The notes under the pieces were generated by a model. It was given only the letters and a program-made list of their open reading frames with translations. It was not told the DNA's origin and did no database searches. Of a stretch of 32,559 nt of DNA, positions 16,800 to 24,726 are shown in pieces. Every line of letters starts with the position of its first letter. Positions within the stretch are counted from its first letter, which is position 1. The translations under genes and the position numbers were made by a program. The DNA comes from Clostridia bacterium (GTDB lineage: Bacteria > Bacillota > Clostridia > Oscillospirales > UBA644). The stretch lies in contig JAFSHW010000027.1 in NCBI GenBank assembly GCA_017440085.1, positions 1-32,559 on the forward strand. The letters run 5' to 3'.

Positions 16800-16834
16800 A
16801 AAAGAGGTTGGCTCATTTAGAGCTAACCTCTTTT
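16800..16834. terminator. Bidirectional terminator
   Basis: A 15-bp stem (16800-16814 with 16820-16834, one G-T pair) with a five-base loop, A-rich on one side and T-rich on the other. It lies between the convergent DUF6472 gene and the second ABC exporter gene and can serve both. Confidence 0.92.
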
Positions 16835-16835
16835 G

Positions 16836-19055
16836 TTATTTTTTTACAGAAGCCATTTTAGTTGTCTGACGCTGAGCCATAACTAAATTGTAGTAAATCC
16901 CTTTATTTTTCAGCAATTCCTCGTGGGTTCCGAACTCTGCAAGCTCGCCCTTTTCAAGAACTATAAGCCTATCTGCATTTCTCAAAGTGGAAAGTCGATG
17001 AGCGATAGCAATAGTTGTTCTGCCCTCGGTGAGGCGCTGAAGTGCTTCTTGAATTTTACTTTCAGTTTCCGTATCAAGGCTTGCGGTAGCCTCGTCAAGA
17101 ATCAGAATTTTCGGGTCACGAAGCACTGCTCTTGCAATAGCAATTCTTTGGCGTTCGCCACCTGAAAGGCTGTATCCGTGTTCCCCTACGACGGTATTAT
17201 ACGCATCGGGCAGTTTAATAATAAAATCGTGCGCATTTGCGATTTTTGCTGCCGCAATTACGTCTTCAGGTGGAGCATCCGGTTTTGCATAGAGAATATT
17301 ATCATAAATTGAACCTGCAAAAAGGAAAGTTTCCTGGAAAACTATGCCTATGCTATTATTCAGTTTTGATTTTTCAATATCTCTGATGTCCGTGCCGTCA
17401 ATCATAAGTGAGCCGCTGTTGACGTCGTAAAGGCGCATAACCAAATTGATAAACGTGGATTTACCAACACCTGAGTGACCCACGATACCAACCATTTCAC
17501 CTTGATTTATTTTGAGAGACACGTTTTTCAAAACGGGTTCGTAACTCTTATAGCCGAAAGTTACGTTTTTGAATTCAATATCACCGTGAATTTCAGGGGA
17601 AATTACGTTTTCGTGGTCCTTAATATCAGGCTCTTCGTCTAGGATTTCGTTAAGCTTTGCCATACTGGTAACTGCATTTGCGATTGAACGGGGCAAAGAT
17701 GTCATCCAACGGAGAGGCCCGTATATGTAGCCGGTGTAGCTGATAATTTGTGTAAGTTCACCAACGGTCATAGGCTCACCCATAAATGATTCGCCCAAAA
17801 CTGCCCAAGCACCGAAGTAGAGAACCAAAAATTCGCCCAAGCCTACAACAAATCCAAGAGCAGGGAATAATATTGCCCAAATCTTTTCGTTTTCTGCTTG
17901 AATTTCAGCTTGCTTTTTTGCTGCGTAATCGTATTTTTTTATTTCCTTTTCTTCCGTGCCGAAAACCTTAACGACTCTTATGCCTTTGATAATATCGTGT
18001 AAGATGCCGTTTGCTCGTGAGCCTAAAATCCATTGTCTTTCATATTTCCTGTGGATAAATTTCCAAAAGCGGGAAATTGCAAAAACGGTTATGGGAACAG
18101 GTAAAAATACGAAAACTGCAAGTATAGGCCTTGTAACGATGAAATATATTGAAACGCAGAGGAAAATAACCCCGACTTCAATTATTTGCGCCGTTTCCAT
18201 TTTGAGGAAGTCCGCAATAACCGTGGTGTCTTCCGTAACTCTTTTTATCAAGTCACCGGTTGTCCTTCTGGAAATTGAAGACATCGAAAGAAACTGTATT
18301 TTCTCATACATTTTCGTTCGTAATTCATTCATAAACGAGGTTCCGGATTTATTTCGAAGTCTTGCTGCAAAGATATTTACAACTCTTACGAATACGTAAA
18401 TTCCAAACATTGCAAGCACTAAGCCTACGATTGCAAGATAGGGGTTTTTATCTCCCCAAGGTGCCAGACCTTCAGATGCAGGGAAAAGGTAATTATCCAC
18501 TAAATTTCTGTTGATTACGGGAATTAAAAGGTTTGCTACGTTGCAAATAAGTACCAAAAATCCCGAAAACAGAAACGCAGGGATATAATCCTTACCTAAT
18601 TTTATAAATTTTTTCACGATCGAGCCTTTGTCTGCGCAATTTATGCAAAATTGCGTATTGGCAACGAATGGCTTACCGCATTTTGGGCAACGAGAGAGCT
18701 CCTCTTTCATTTCTGTGAGAATTCCCGTTTCCACGTAATAGTTTATAACTTTTATAAATTCAGATAACGGTGTTACGCAGCTTTGAGTCATTTTGCAAAG
18801 TCTGACGGAAGAACCGTCCTTCAAATCTGCTTCAAGGTTTGCGCAACCAATATTTGAAACTATGGTAAGTCGTTTTATATTGTCAGCTTTCAGGGAATGA
18901 ATAGGTTCTTCCCCTTCTTTGCCGACTTCTACGTAAAGAATTCCGTCTCTGCGCAGAAGAACTGTCTTTCCCGAGCAAATATTCCCGTTACCGTCAATAT
19001 CGTAATCGGAAGTGCAAAGAACACCGTCTTCTATTATGTTATCTTTTTCTGACAA
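16836..19055 (-). CDS. ABC exporter half-transporter with N-terminal PH-like domain and zinc ribbon
   Basis: A 739-residue fusion of membrane and ATPase domains. Residues 1-115 form a non-standard, strand-rich extension ending in a helix (LSEFIKVINYYVET), best read as a PH-like domain. A zinc ribbon follows, with Cys123/126 and Cys137/140. Six membrane segments span about 155-460, then the ATPase: Walker A GHSGVGKST (526-534), LSGGERQR, Walker B ILILDEATASLD and the AHRLST H-loop, all intact, so this half should hydrolyse ATP. The start is TTG, with AAGGAG 8 bases upstream. It is the last gene of a three-gene operon after the DUF1854 gene and probably pairs with the exporter at 19631-21934. 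Cargo unknown. Confidence 0.9.
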   Translation of the reverse strand: MSEKDNIIEDGVLCTSDYDIDGNGNICSGKTVLLRRDGILYVEVGKEGEEPIHSLKADNIKRLTIVSNIGCANLEADLKDGSSVRLCKMTQSCVTPLSEFIKVINYYVETGILTEMKEELSRCPKCGKPFVANTQFCINCADKGSIVKKFIKLGKDYIPAFLFSGFLVLICNVANLLIPVINRNLVDNYLFPASEGLAPWGDKNPYLAIVGLVLAMFGIYVFVRVVNIFAARLRNKSGTSFMNELRTKMYEKIQFLSMSSISRRTTGDLIKRVTEDTTVIADFLKMETAQIIEVGVIFLCVSIYFIVTRPILAVFVFLPVPITVFAISRFWKFIHRKYERQWILGSRANGILHDIIKGIRVVKVFGTEEKEIKKYDYAAKKQAEIQAENEKIWAILFPALGFVVGLGEFLVLYFGAWAVLGESFMGEPMTVGELTQIISYTGYIYGPLRWMTSLPRSIANAVTSMAKLNEILDEEPDIKDHENVISPEIHGDIEFKNVTFGYKSYEPVLKNVSLKINQGEMVGIVGHSGVGKSTFINLVMRLYDVNSGSLMIDGTDIRDIEKSKLNNSIGIVFQETFLFAGSIYDNILYAKPDAPPEDVIAAAKIANAHDFIIKLPDAYNTVVGEHGYSLSGGERQRIAIARAVLRDPKILILDEATASLDTETESKIQEALQRLTEGRTTIAIAHRLSTLRNADRLIVLEKGELAEFGTHEELLKNKGIYYNLVMAQRQTTKMASVKK

Positions 19056-19091
19056 GGTATCATCTCCTTTTTTGAGAATTTTAACTGTGGG

Positions 19092-19610
19092 TCAGACTAA
19101 GAAAGCTTCGATTTTTTTGCGGCTTTGTGAATCGAATGTGTCGAAATCTTCAATAAGATACCTGTTTCCGTCAATATCTCTTATCTGGACTGCGCCTCGT
19201 TTTTCTGGGCTTACGTATCTGATATTTCTTGAAGCATCTCTCAATGCAAATTCACGCTTGCCTGCGTTTGTGATAACTTCGTAGTATTGGTAGCCCATTC
19301 TGTCCTTTACAGAAATAATTTTTGTAACTGTGGGGCAGTAATACATCTTGGAAAGTTCGTTTAACACGTGTTTTTGATTTTCTTCGCTGAGCTGATTTAA
19401 TCTTCTTAAAATTCCGATTTCTTTATCGTCTCTCGTAAGAAGGCATATGTATTCGTCGGGAGCTTTGTAAGGAAGAGCTCTGCAAATTTTAATTCTTTCG
19501 TAGGTTGTATCTTCATATTTAAGGGAAATGTAGCCCCCGTCAGTAGGTGTAAAGGTGCATTTTGAAGGGTCAAGCATTGTCATTTCCGCAAGTGTTTGAA
19601 GTTCACTCAT
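19092..19610 (-). CDS. DUF1854 domain protein, transporter-associated
   Basis: A 172-residue soluble protein that is one DUF1854 domain. The typical features are visible: a strand-rich N-terminus, RALPYKAPDEYICLLTRDDKEIGIL, a helix (LSEENQKHVLNELSKMYYCP), TKIISVKDRMGYQYYEVITNAGKREF, and the C-terminal IRDIDGNRYLIEDFDTFDSQSRKKIEAFL. In Pfam this domain is noted at the C-terminus of ABC transporters and suggested to bind ligand; in some proteobacteria it accompanies a transporter beside cyanophycin genes. Here it stands alone between two exporter genes. AAAGGAG lies 8 bases before the ATG at 19610; an upstream GTG at 19619 overlaps that site and is rejected. Role unproven. Confidence 0.85.
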   Translation of the reverse strand: MSELQTLAEMTMLDPSKCTFTPTDGGYISLKYEDTTYERIKICRALPYKAPDEYICLLTRDDKEIGILRRLNQLSEENQKHVLNELSKMYYCPTVTKIISVKDRMGYQYYEVITNAGKREFALRDASRNIRYVSPEKRGAVQIRDIDGNRYLIEDFDTFDSQSRKKIEAFLV

Positions 19611-19630
19611 TAAAGTCACTCCTTTCGGGG

Positions 19631-21934
19631 TTATTCAGCTGTGCCGATATGCTTAACGGCATCAAACTGAAGCTTGTAAAGGTTATAATATTCGCCCTTT
19701 TTTCTTATCAACTCATCGTGAGTTCCGTATTCTACCATTTCGCCTCTGTTGATAACTGCTAAAACGTCAGCGTCTCTGAGAGTTGAAAGTCTGTGAGCAA
19801 TAGCAATGGTCGTTCTTCCTGCTTTTAATTCAGAAAGTGAATCTTGAATTCTTCTTTCCGTTTCCGTATCCATAGAAGCTGTTGCCTCATCAAGAATAAG
19901 AATTTTAGGATTCTGAATAATGGTTCTTGCAATGGAAATTCGTTGCTTTTCGCCGCCGGAAAGGTCCTGCCCACCTGCACCCACTCTGGTTTCGTAACCG
20001 TCGGGCAATTTCATAATGAAATCGTGAGCCGCTGCAGCCTTTGCTGCCGCAATAACCTCGTCCATTGAAGCTTCCGGCCTTGCGTATCTGATGTTATCAG
20101 CAATGGTTCCGATGAAAAGATAGATTTCCTGCGAAACTATGCCGATATTTTTTCTCATATCTTTCGTTGCGATATTTTTAACGTCAATGCCGTCAATGGT
20201 GATTTTGCCGTCAACTACGTCGTAAAGGCGCGCCATAAGGTTTACTATTGTGCTTTTTCCTGCACCTGTTTTACCTACTATTCCCACCATATGCCCTGCT
20301 TCAACTGAAAGGCTGAGGTTTTTAATGATGGGTCTGCCGGGTTCATATTCGAAATTAACGTTTTCCATTACGATATTTCCCTGCATTTCGTCCATTTTTA
20401 CAGGGTTTTCCGCTTCAGTAACGTCAGGGTCGGCATCTATGATTTCAAAAATTCTTTGAGCTGAGTCAACGCATCTTGCCCACCAGTTTGAAAATCCTGA
20501 AAGGAAATCCATAGGGCTGTAAAGCATATTCATATAAGCGGTGAATGTCATCAGCTTACCAAATGTCATTCCTGCATAGCCGGAAACTATCATACAGCCG
20601 CCCAAAGCCAAAACGACTAAATTCGTTATAATGGTGATGAATCCCAAAAGGGGGAATACTGTAGATTGCGCGTTGCTGAGTTTCAAATCAGCGTTTCTTG
20701 CATTCATACTGTATTTTGCAAAGCGAGTGCTTTCTTCTCTTTCTTTTGCAAATGCCTTAATTACTCTTTGACCGCCCATAGAGTCGCTTATATGTGAAGT
20801 CAGAACCGCTTGATGCACCCATCTGTTATGATGGAATTTTCTGAAAGATTTATGTATAAATCTAAACATAAAAAGCAAAAACGGAATCATAACCGTAACG
20901 ATAATTGCCAATATTGGGTTCATAACAAGCATTATAATCAAAACGCCTATGAATGTAAGTACGTTGATTATAAAAAACGGCACACCGTCAACGAAAAACC
21001 AATAAATGTTTCCCGTATCACGGTTTACTCTTTCCATAAGCTGACCGGTTTGCTTGTTGGTGTAAAAACCCATCGAGTGCTTTTGCATTGCGGTGAATAT
21101 TTTCATTTTAAGGTCGTAGACCACGTACGAAATAAGACCTCCTGAAATATACCCTTGCCACATATTGAATCCAAGGGATACCAACCTTGCGGCGATAATT
21201 ACAAGCATTACCAAGCCGACTTCTCCGTATAGGTTTGCGTCTACTCCCGGTGTAAGCACGTTATCGTAAAGCAATTTCGTGCCCAAATAAGGTGAGACTA
21301 CGGAGAAAAGAGTACTCAGTAAAATAACTGCAAAAAACAGTACAAGCTTATCTTTGTAGAATTTAAAAAATCCCAAAAGTCTGCTGAAAATCGACATTTT
21401 GTTCATACATTTTGGGCAAACTTTCCTTGCGGGATTTGGATAACGTGTTCCGCATTTTGGGCAGAAAAGCTCCTCTTCTTCATTAGCTTTTGCGTCAAAG
21501 GGCTTACCCTCTTTCATATCTGCAAAATGCTTAACGAATCTTTCAGATTTTCCTGCAATTCCCAAAGAGAACATTGCAATTTGAACGGGGGCTTCTTTTT
21601 CATCTTCAAGATGAGCCATTAGCCTTGCAGTTCCGATAAATCTTTCCGTTTCAAACTTTTTTATGGTTGATAATTCGAATCTTTCCAAAGATTTGCGCCG
21701 GTAAACGCATTTTAATTTTTTCGGACCGTTTCTTTTTTCTACCGAATCAAATCCCGTCATTACGTAAAGCAGTTGGCTGTCGAAAAATATCCAGCAATCG
21801 GCGAAGGTTCCGTCGGGAGCCATATCGCTGTATATGTACGCCACTATTTGGGAAATGTCTATTCCGGATGAAGCTATTTCTTCGCGGACGTGTTCCGGTA
21901 TTCTGGAAAGGTATTCCGAAAGTGATTCTGCCAT
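19631..21934 (-). CDS. ABC exporter half-transporter with N-terminal PH-like domain and zinc ribbon
   Basis: A 767-residue protein, first gene of the DUF1854 operon. Residues 1-150 are an extension with the same order as its partner: strands around CWIFFDSQLLYVMTG and RLMAHLEDEKEAPVQIAMF, then a helix (SERFVKHFADMKEG). A zinc ribbon follows with Cys158/161 and Cys173/176. Membrane segments cover about 195-480. The ATPase domain has Walker A GKTGAGKST (554-562), LSGGEKQR (658-665), Walker B ILILDEATASMD (678-689) and AHRLST. Both partners look catalytically intact, unlike many heterodimeric exporters with one degenerate site. RBS AAGGAGG is 7 bases before the ATG and can pair with an upstream segment. 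Cargo unknown. Confidence 0.9.
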   Translation of the reverse strand: MAESLSEYLSRIPEHVREEIASSGIDISQIVAYIYSDMAPDGTFADCWIFFDSQLLYVMTGFDSVEKRNGPKKLKCVYRRKSLERFELSTIKKFETERFIGTARLMAHLEDEKEAPVQIAMFSLGIAGKSERFVKHFADMKEGKPFDAKANEEEELFCPKCGTRYPNPARKVCPKCMNKMSIFSRLLGFFKFYKDKLVLFFAVILLSTLFSVVSPYLGTKLLYDNVLTPGVDANLYGEVGLVMLVIIAARLVSLGFNMWQGYISGGLISYVVYDLKMKIFTAMQKHSMGFYTNKQTGQLMERVNRDTGNIYWFFVDGVPFFIINVLTFIGVLIIMLVMNPILAIIVTVMIPFLLFMFRFIHKSFRKFHHNRWVHQAVLTSHISDSMGGQRVIKAFAKEREESTRFAKYSMNARNADLKLSNAQSTVFPLLGFITIITNLVVLALGGCMIVSGYAGMTFGKLMTFTAYMNMLYSPMDFLSGFSNWWARCVDSAQRIFEIIDADPDVTEAENPVKMDEMQGNIVMENVNFEYEPGRPIIKNLSLSVEAGHMVGIVGKTGAGKSTIVNLMARLYDVVDGKITIDGIDVKNIATKDMRKNIGIVSQEIYLFIGTIADNIRYARPEASMDEVIAAAKAAAAHDFIMKLPDGYETRVGAGGQDLSGGEKQRISIARTIIQNPKILILDEATASMDTETERRIQDSLSELKAGRTTIAIAHRLSTLRDADVLAVINRGEMVEYGTHDELIRKKGEYYNLYKLQFDAVKHIGTAE

Positions 21935-21940
21935 ATGCAG

Positions 21941-22033
21941 ACCTCCTTTTCTGAGGTGTAGTGGTATGGTTTTTCCGCTGTTACACAGGATTTTGCGGCT
22001 AAAGGGGAGGCAAGCCCCAGCTATTTACCATAC
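21941..22033 (-). promoter_or_regulatory. Structured 5' leader of the DUF1854-ABC operon
   Basis: Read on the minus strand, the predicted transcript starts with GTATGGT (22033-22027), which pairs perfectly with ACCATAC (21970-21964). Inside lie GGGG/CCCC and CCGC/GCGG arms, so a closed multi-branch structure is possible. Directly after, ACCTC (21957-21953) can pair with GAGGT (21945-21941), covering most of the AAGGAGG ribosome binding site. This is the layout of a translational cis-regulator, but it matches no riboswitch class recognised here. Pairing was found by eye, without energy calculation. Confidence 0.5.
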
Positions 22034-22039
22034 TAAATT

Positions 22040-22068
22040 ATTTTAACATAATAGGGTAGAAATGTCAA
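22040..22068 (-). promoter_or_regulatory. Vegetative promoter of the DUF1854-ABC operon
   Basis: TTGACA (22068-22063) and TAAAAT (22045-22040) with a 17-base spacer. The expected start at about 22033 coincides with the first base of the leader's closing stem. Confidence 0.9.
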
Positions 22069-22141
22069 GGGGGAATATGGTTATAGCGAAAAATGCTACA
22101 TTTTATTTACTTTGAAGTCATATTTTATGGCTTAAAAAGGC

Positions 22142-22177
22142 TTCGGGGAAACCGCTTAAAATAACGGCTTCCCCGAA
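22142..22177. other. Intergenic hairpin with CGGGGAA core
   Basis: Arms 22142-22150 and 22169-22177 (TTCGGGGAA/TTCCCCGAA) pair perfectly, with three further pairs inside after one mismatch. It lies between the ABC operon promoter and the micro-ORF at 22200. Its core resembles the hairpin after dapA. On the minus strand GCCTTTTT follows, on the plus strand an A/T-rich stretch, so a terminator role in either direction is possible but unproven. The rest of the 22069-22352 gap holds only the micro-ORF and no clear promoter. Confidence 0.5.
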
Positions 22178-22199
22178 TTTATATTATTAAGGAGGAAAA

Positions 22200-22274
22200 A
22201 TGATAAGGCAGACATTTTGTTTAACTTCCTGTTTTTTTACGTCTACACTAATATTCTATGCGGCTAAGGTCTAA
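22200..22274 (+). CDS. Possible 24-residue hydrophobic micro-protein
   Basis: ATG at 22200 is preceded by a perfect AAGGAGG, though only 4 to 5 bases away. The frame encodes MIRQTFCLTSCFFTSTLIFYAAKV and then stops. The product would be short, hydrophobic and cysteine-containing, like a small membrane peptide or leader peptide. It lies 79 bases upstream of the deacetylase gene and just after the CGGGGAA hairpin. Evidence is only the ribosome binding site and position; it may be chance. Confidence 0.3.
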   Translation: MIRQTFCLTSCFFTSTLIFYAAKV

Positions 22275-22352
22275 AAGTTTCCGTCATAAACGTGGGAATT
22301 TTATAATATATTTAAAATAAGCTAATTATTAAAGGTTGGTTTGAGGTGTTTT

Positions 22353-23261
22353 ATGTATATATTTTTAAATTTAAAAAAGCTTCGCAGCAAAAAAGTGCTG
22401 ATTTCTGCCGTTTGCTTTATTGTAATTGCAATTCTTGTAATTTTCAAGATGAATTCCGAGGCTGTTTCCGTGGTTCATTCCTCAGAGGGGTATTACGTGC
22501 CTGTGATTATGTACCACAGTATTCTCAAGGACGGTTCCTTGCAGGGGAAATATGTAGTTTCTCCTGACCAGCTTGAAAGAGATTTGCAGTATCTTTCTGA
22601 AAACGGGTATTCTTCCGTAACCGTTTCCGACCTTATTTCATACGTGGAGGATGGGACTCCTTTACCTGAAAAACCAATAATGCTTACATTTGACGACGGA
22701 TACTATAATAATTACCTATACGCTTTTCCTCTTATGAAAAAGTACGATTTTAAAATGGTGCTTTCTGTAATCGGCAAATATTCGGAAATTTACAGCGAAT
22801 CAGAAGACGAAAATGCATATTATTCCCATTGCACCTGGGAGCAGCTTCGGGAAATGGAGGATTCGGGCTACGTGGAGGTTCAAAACCATTCCTTTGATAT
22901 GCATACTACCGATAAAGGACGAAACGGTTCCAAGAAAAATTCTTGGGAAAGCTTTGAAATCTATGAAGATATTTTTTCTGCAGATATTTTAAAATGCCAA
23001 AATTTACTCATTGAAAAATCGGGAATCACACCCACGGCATTTACTTACCCTTTCGGTGCAATCAGCAATGAATCGGTTAATATTTTAAAAAATTTGGGCT
23101 TTAAAGCATCTTTTTCCTGCGAAGAAAAAGTCAACATAATAACTCGTGATCCTAAATGTCTTTTCGGGATATACAGATATTTGCGCCCCACAGGCGAAAG
23201 CTCTGCCGCATATTTTGAATCGACGGTAAAAATAGATAAATACGTAAATATTTTAGAATGA
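22353..23261 (+). CDS. Membrane-anchored polysaccharide deacetylase
   Basis: A 302-residue protein of the NodB-fold carbohydrate esterase family 4. A basic N-terminus and one membrane segment (about residues 14-32) anchor it outside the cell. The PVIMYHSI opening strand (50-57), TFDDG metal site (112-116), the NHSFDMH metal histidines and TYPFGA motif are all present, so it should be active on N-acetylated glycans such as peptidoglycan or wall polysaccharide. The frame starts upstream at 22341, but TGAGGTG lies 6 bases before the ATG at 22353. A second, PdaA-type deacetylase follows 15 bases later. Confidence 0.9.
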   Translation: MYIFLNLKKLRSKKVLISAVCFIVIAILVIFKMNSEAVSVVHSSEGYYVPVIMYHSILKDGSLQGKYVVSPDQLERDLQYLSENGYSSVTVSDLISYVEDGTPLPEKPIMLTFDDGYYNNYLYAFPLMKKYDFKMVLSVIGKYSEIYSESEDENAYYSHCTWEQLREMEDSGYVEVQNHSFDMHTTDKGRNGSKKNSWESFEIYEDIFSADILKCQNLLIEKSGITPTAFTYPFGAISNESVNILKNLGFKASFSCEEKVNIITRDPKCLFGIYRYLRPTGESSAAYFESTVKIDKYVNILE

Positions 23262-23276
23262 GGGAAGGATTTTAAA

Positions 23277-24104
23277 GTGAAATTCGAGTTTAAAAAAATT
23301 GTAGATACCGTAAAAATTTTCCTTGACCGTCATTGGCAAGGATTGACGTGCGGAATGCTGGTTTTTGCCTTGCTTATGCTGATTCCCGCGGTGAATTCGA
23401 GCTTTACAGACTATGTCTCTGCTATTACCGATTGGGGGCTTGGCTTCGGCGAAAAAGGGGTACAACCCAGGGGAAACGTTTCTTCCGAAGAGCTGAAAAA
23501 ATACGATGCGTATTACGTTGGCAATTCAGAAGAGAAGGTCCTTTACCTCACTTTTGACGCAGGTTATGAAAACGGATATACCGCGCAGATTCTTGACGTT
23601 TTGAAAAAACACAATATTCCCGCCGCATTTTTTCTCGTTTCTCATTACCTTGAATCAAATGCGCTGTTGGTAAAAAGAATGTGTGATGAGGGACATATAG
23701 TAGCAAATCATACTAAAACACATCCTGATATGAGCAAGGTTACAACGGTTGAGGGTTTGTCTTCAGAGCTTATACCTGTTGAGGAGCTTTATAAATCAAT
23801 AACCGGTCAGGATATGCCGAAATTTTATCGTCCGCCTCAAGGCAAATTCAGTACGGAGAATTTAGCTGCGGCAAAGGAATTAGGCTACAAAACGGTATTC
23901 TGGAGCCTTGCTTACGTGGATTGGGATGTAAAAAATCAGCCTGATTACAATTACGCTATGGAGAAGATTCTTTCACGCATACATAACGGTGCAATAATTC
24001 TACTCCATAGTACTTCGCAGACTAACGCAATGATTCTTGACGAGCTTCTGGATACCTTAATGGCTGAGGGCTATGTGTTCAAAAGTTTGTATGATTTGAA
24101 TTAG
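23277..24104 (+). CDS. pdaA: PdaA-type polysaccharide deacetylase (delta-lactam biosynthesis)
   Basis: A 275-residue protein with one membrane segment (about 21-39) and a NodB domain. The site reads TFDAGYENGY (92-101) instead of TFDDG, and NHTKTHPDM (144-152) gives the two metal histidines; RPPQGKFS follows. This pattern, with the second acidic residue replaced, is characteristic of PdaA, which de-N-acetylates muramic acid to make the muramic-delta-lactam of spore cortex. This suggests a spore former or a descendant of one. The GTG start has GGAAGG about 10 bases upstream. The last 26 bases overlap the convergent CBS gene. Confidence 0.85.
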   Translation: MKFEFKKIVDTVKIFLDRHWQGLTCGMLVFALLMLIPAVNSSFTDYVSAITDWGLGFGEKGVQPRGNVSSEELKKYDAYYVGNSEEKVLYLTFDAGYENGYTAQILDVLKKHNIPAAFFLVSHYLESNALLVKRMCDEGHIVANHTKTHPDMSKVTTVEGLSSELIPVEELYKSITGQDMPKFYRPPQGKFSTENLAAAKELGYKTVFWSLAYVDWDVKNQPDYNYAMEKILSRIHNGAIILLHSTSQTNAMILDELLDTLMAEGYVFKSLYDLN

Positions 24105-24525
24105 TATCTTTATTTTCACAAATATCGCAGAAAGCCGACGCTGTTTCCGCAAACATCAGTTTTGAGCGTGAAATATCACCAAGACTGACTATTCCCACCA
24201 GGCGCCTGTTTTTGCATACCGGTAAACGTCTTATCTGATTTTTTGCCATTATTCGGGAAGATTCCGTAACTGAATTTTCCGGGCAAACGGATAGGACGTT
24301 TTTTGTCATAATATCAGCTGCTAAAGTTGTTTGTGGGTTCAGATTTTTACTTACACAGCGCAGAATTATATCTCTGTCAGTAATTATTCCTTTTAAAGTT
24401 CCATTTTTATCGGTAACGGGAATAGCTCCCACGTCATTTTTTTGCATCAACTCTGCCGCTGATATAACGGAATCTTTTTCCGTAACCGTTATTGGATTTT
24501 TTTGCATAATATCTTGAATTTTCAC
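24079..24525 (-). CDS. CBS-domain pair protein
   Basis: A 148-residue cytoplasmic protein made of two CBS repeats: MQKNPITVTEKDSVISAAELM...VGAIPVTD...GIITDRDI, then MTKNVLSVCPENSVTESSRIM...RRLPVC...LVGIVSLGDIS. Such Bateman pairs bind adenosine nucleotides (AMP, ATP, SAM or similar) and regulate partners. No partner domain is fused. The C-terminal tail of about 20 residues (CDICENKDTNSNHTNF) lies in the overlap with pdaA. The GTG start at 24525 has AAAGGAG 9 bases upstream. The 200 bases between this gene and the glycosyltransferase hold no convincing promoter for it. Confidence 0.92.
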   Translation of the reverse strand: MKIQDIMQKNPITVTEKDSVISAAELMQKNDVGAIPVTDKNGTLKGIITDRDIILRCVSKNLNPQTTLAADIMTKNVLSVCPENSVTESSRIMAKNQIRRLPVCKNRRLVGIVSLGDISRSKLMFAETASAFCDICENKDTNSNHTNF

Positions 24526-24726
24526 AGTTATTCACTCCTTTTAAACACTTAAAGTTTGTGCTTAAAAGGAGGGAATATACCCTTAATCTTTTCTTAAAGA
24601 TTTGACACCTTTATTCTTAAAGTGAAAAAGTGTATAATAGTGTAGAAATTATAAAAAAGAACCCTATTTCAATTTAAATTTAATAGGTATTTGTGATGCT
24701 GCGAAGGCTGCATAAGGGAGATTGAG

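Noticed and set aside
16322-16836. Linking the solute-binding lipoproteins to the ABC exporters as one import system
   Set aside because: The transporters are of exporter type with fused ATPase domains, and a divergent gene, two promoters and a terminator separate the groups.
21941-22033. Assigning the ABC-operon leader to a known riboswitch class (c-di-GMP, guanidine, yybP-ykoY and fluoride types were considered)
   Set aside because: None of their conserved loop sequences is visible; left as unassigned.
24602-24638. TTGACA followed by TATAAT upstream of the glycosyltransferase gene
   Set aside because: The two boxes are 25 bases apart, too far for one promoter; only the TATAAT could be used and its proper -35 position is poor.
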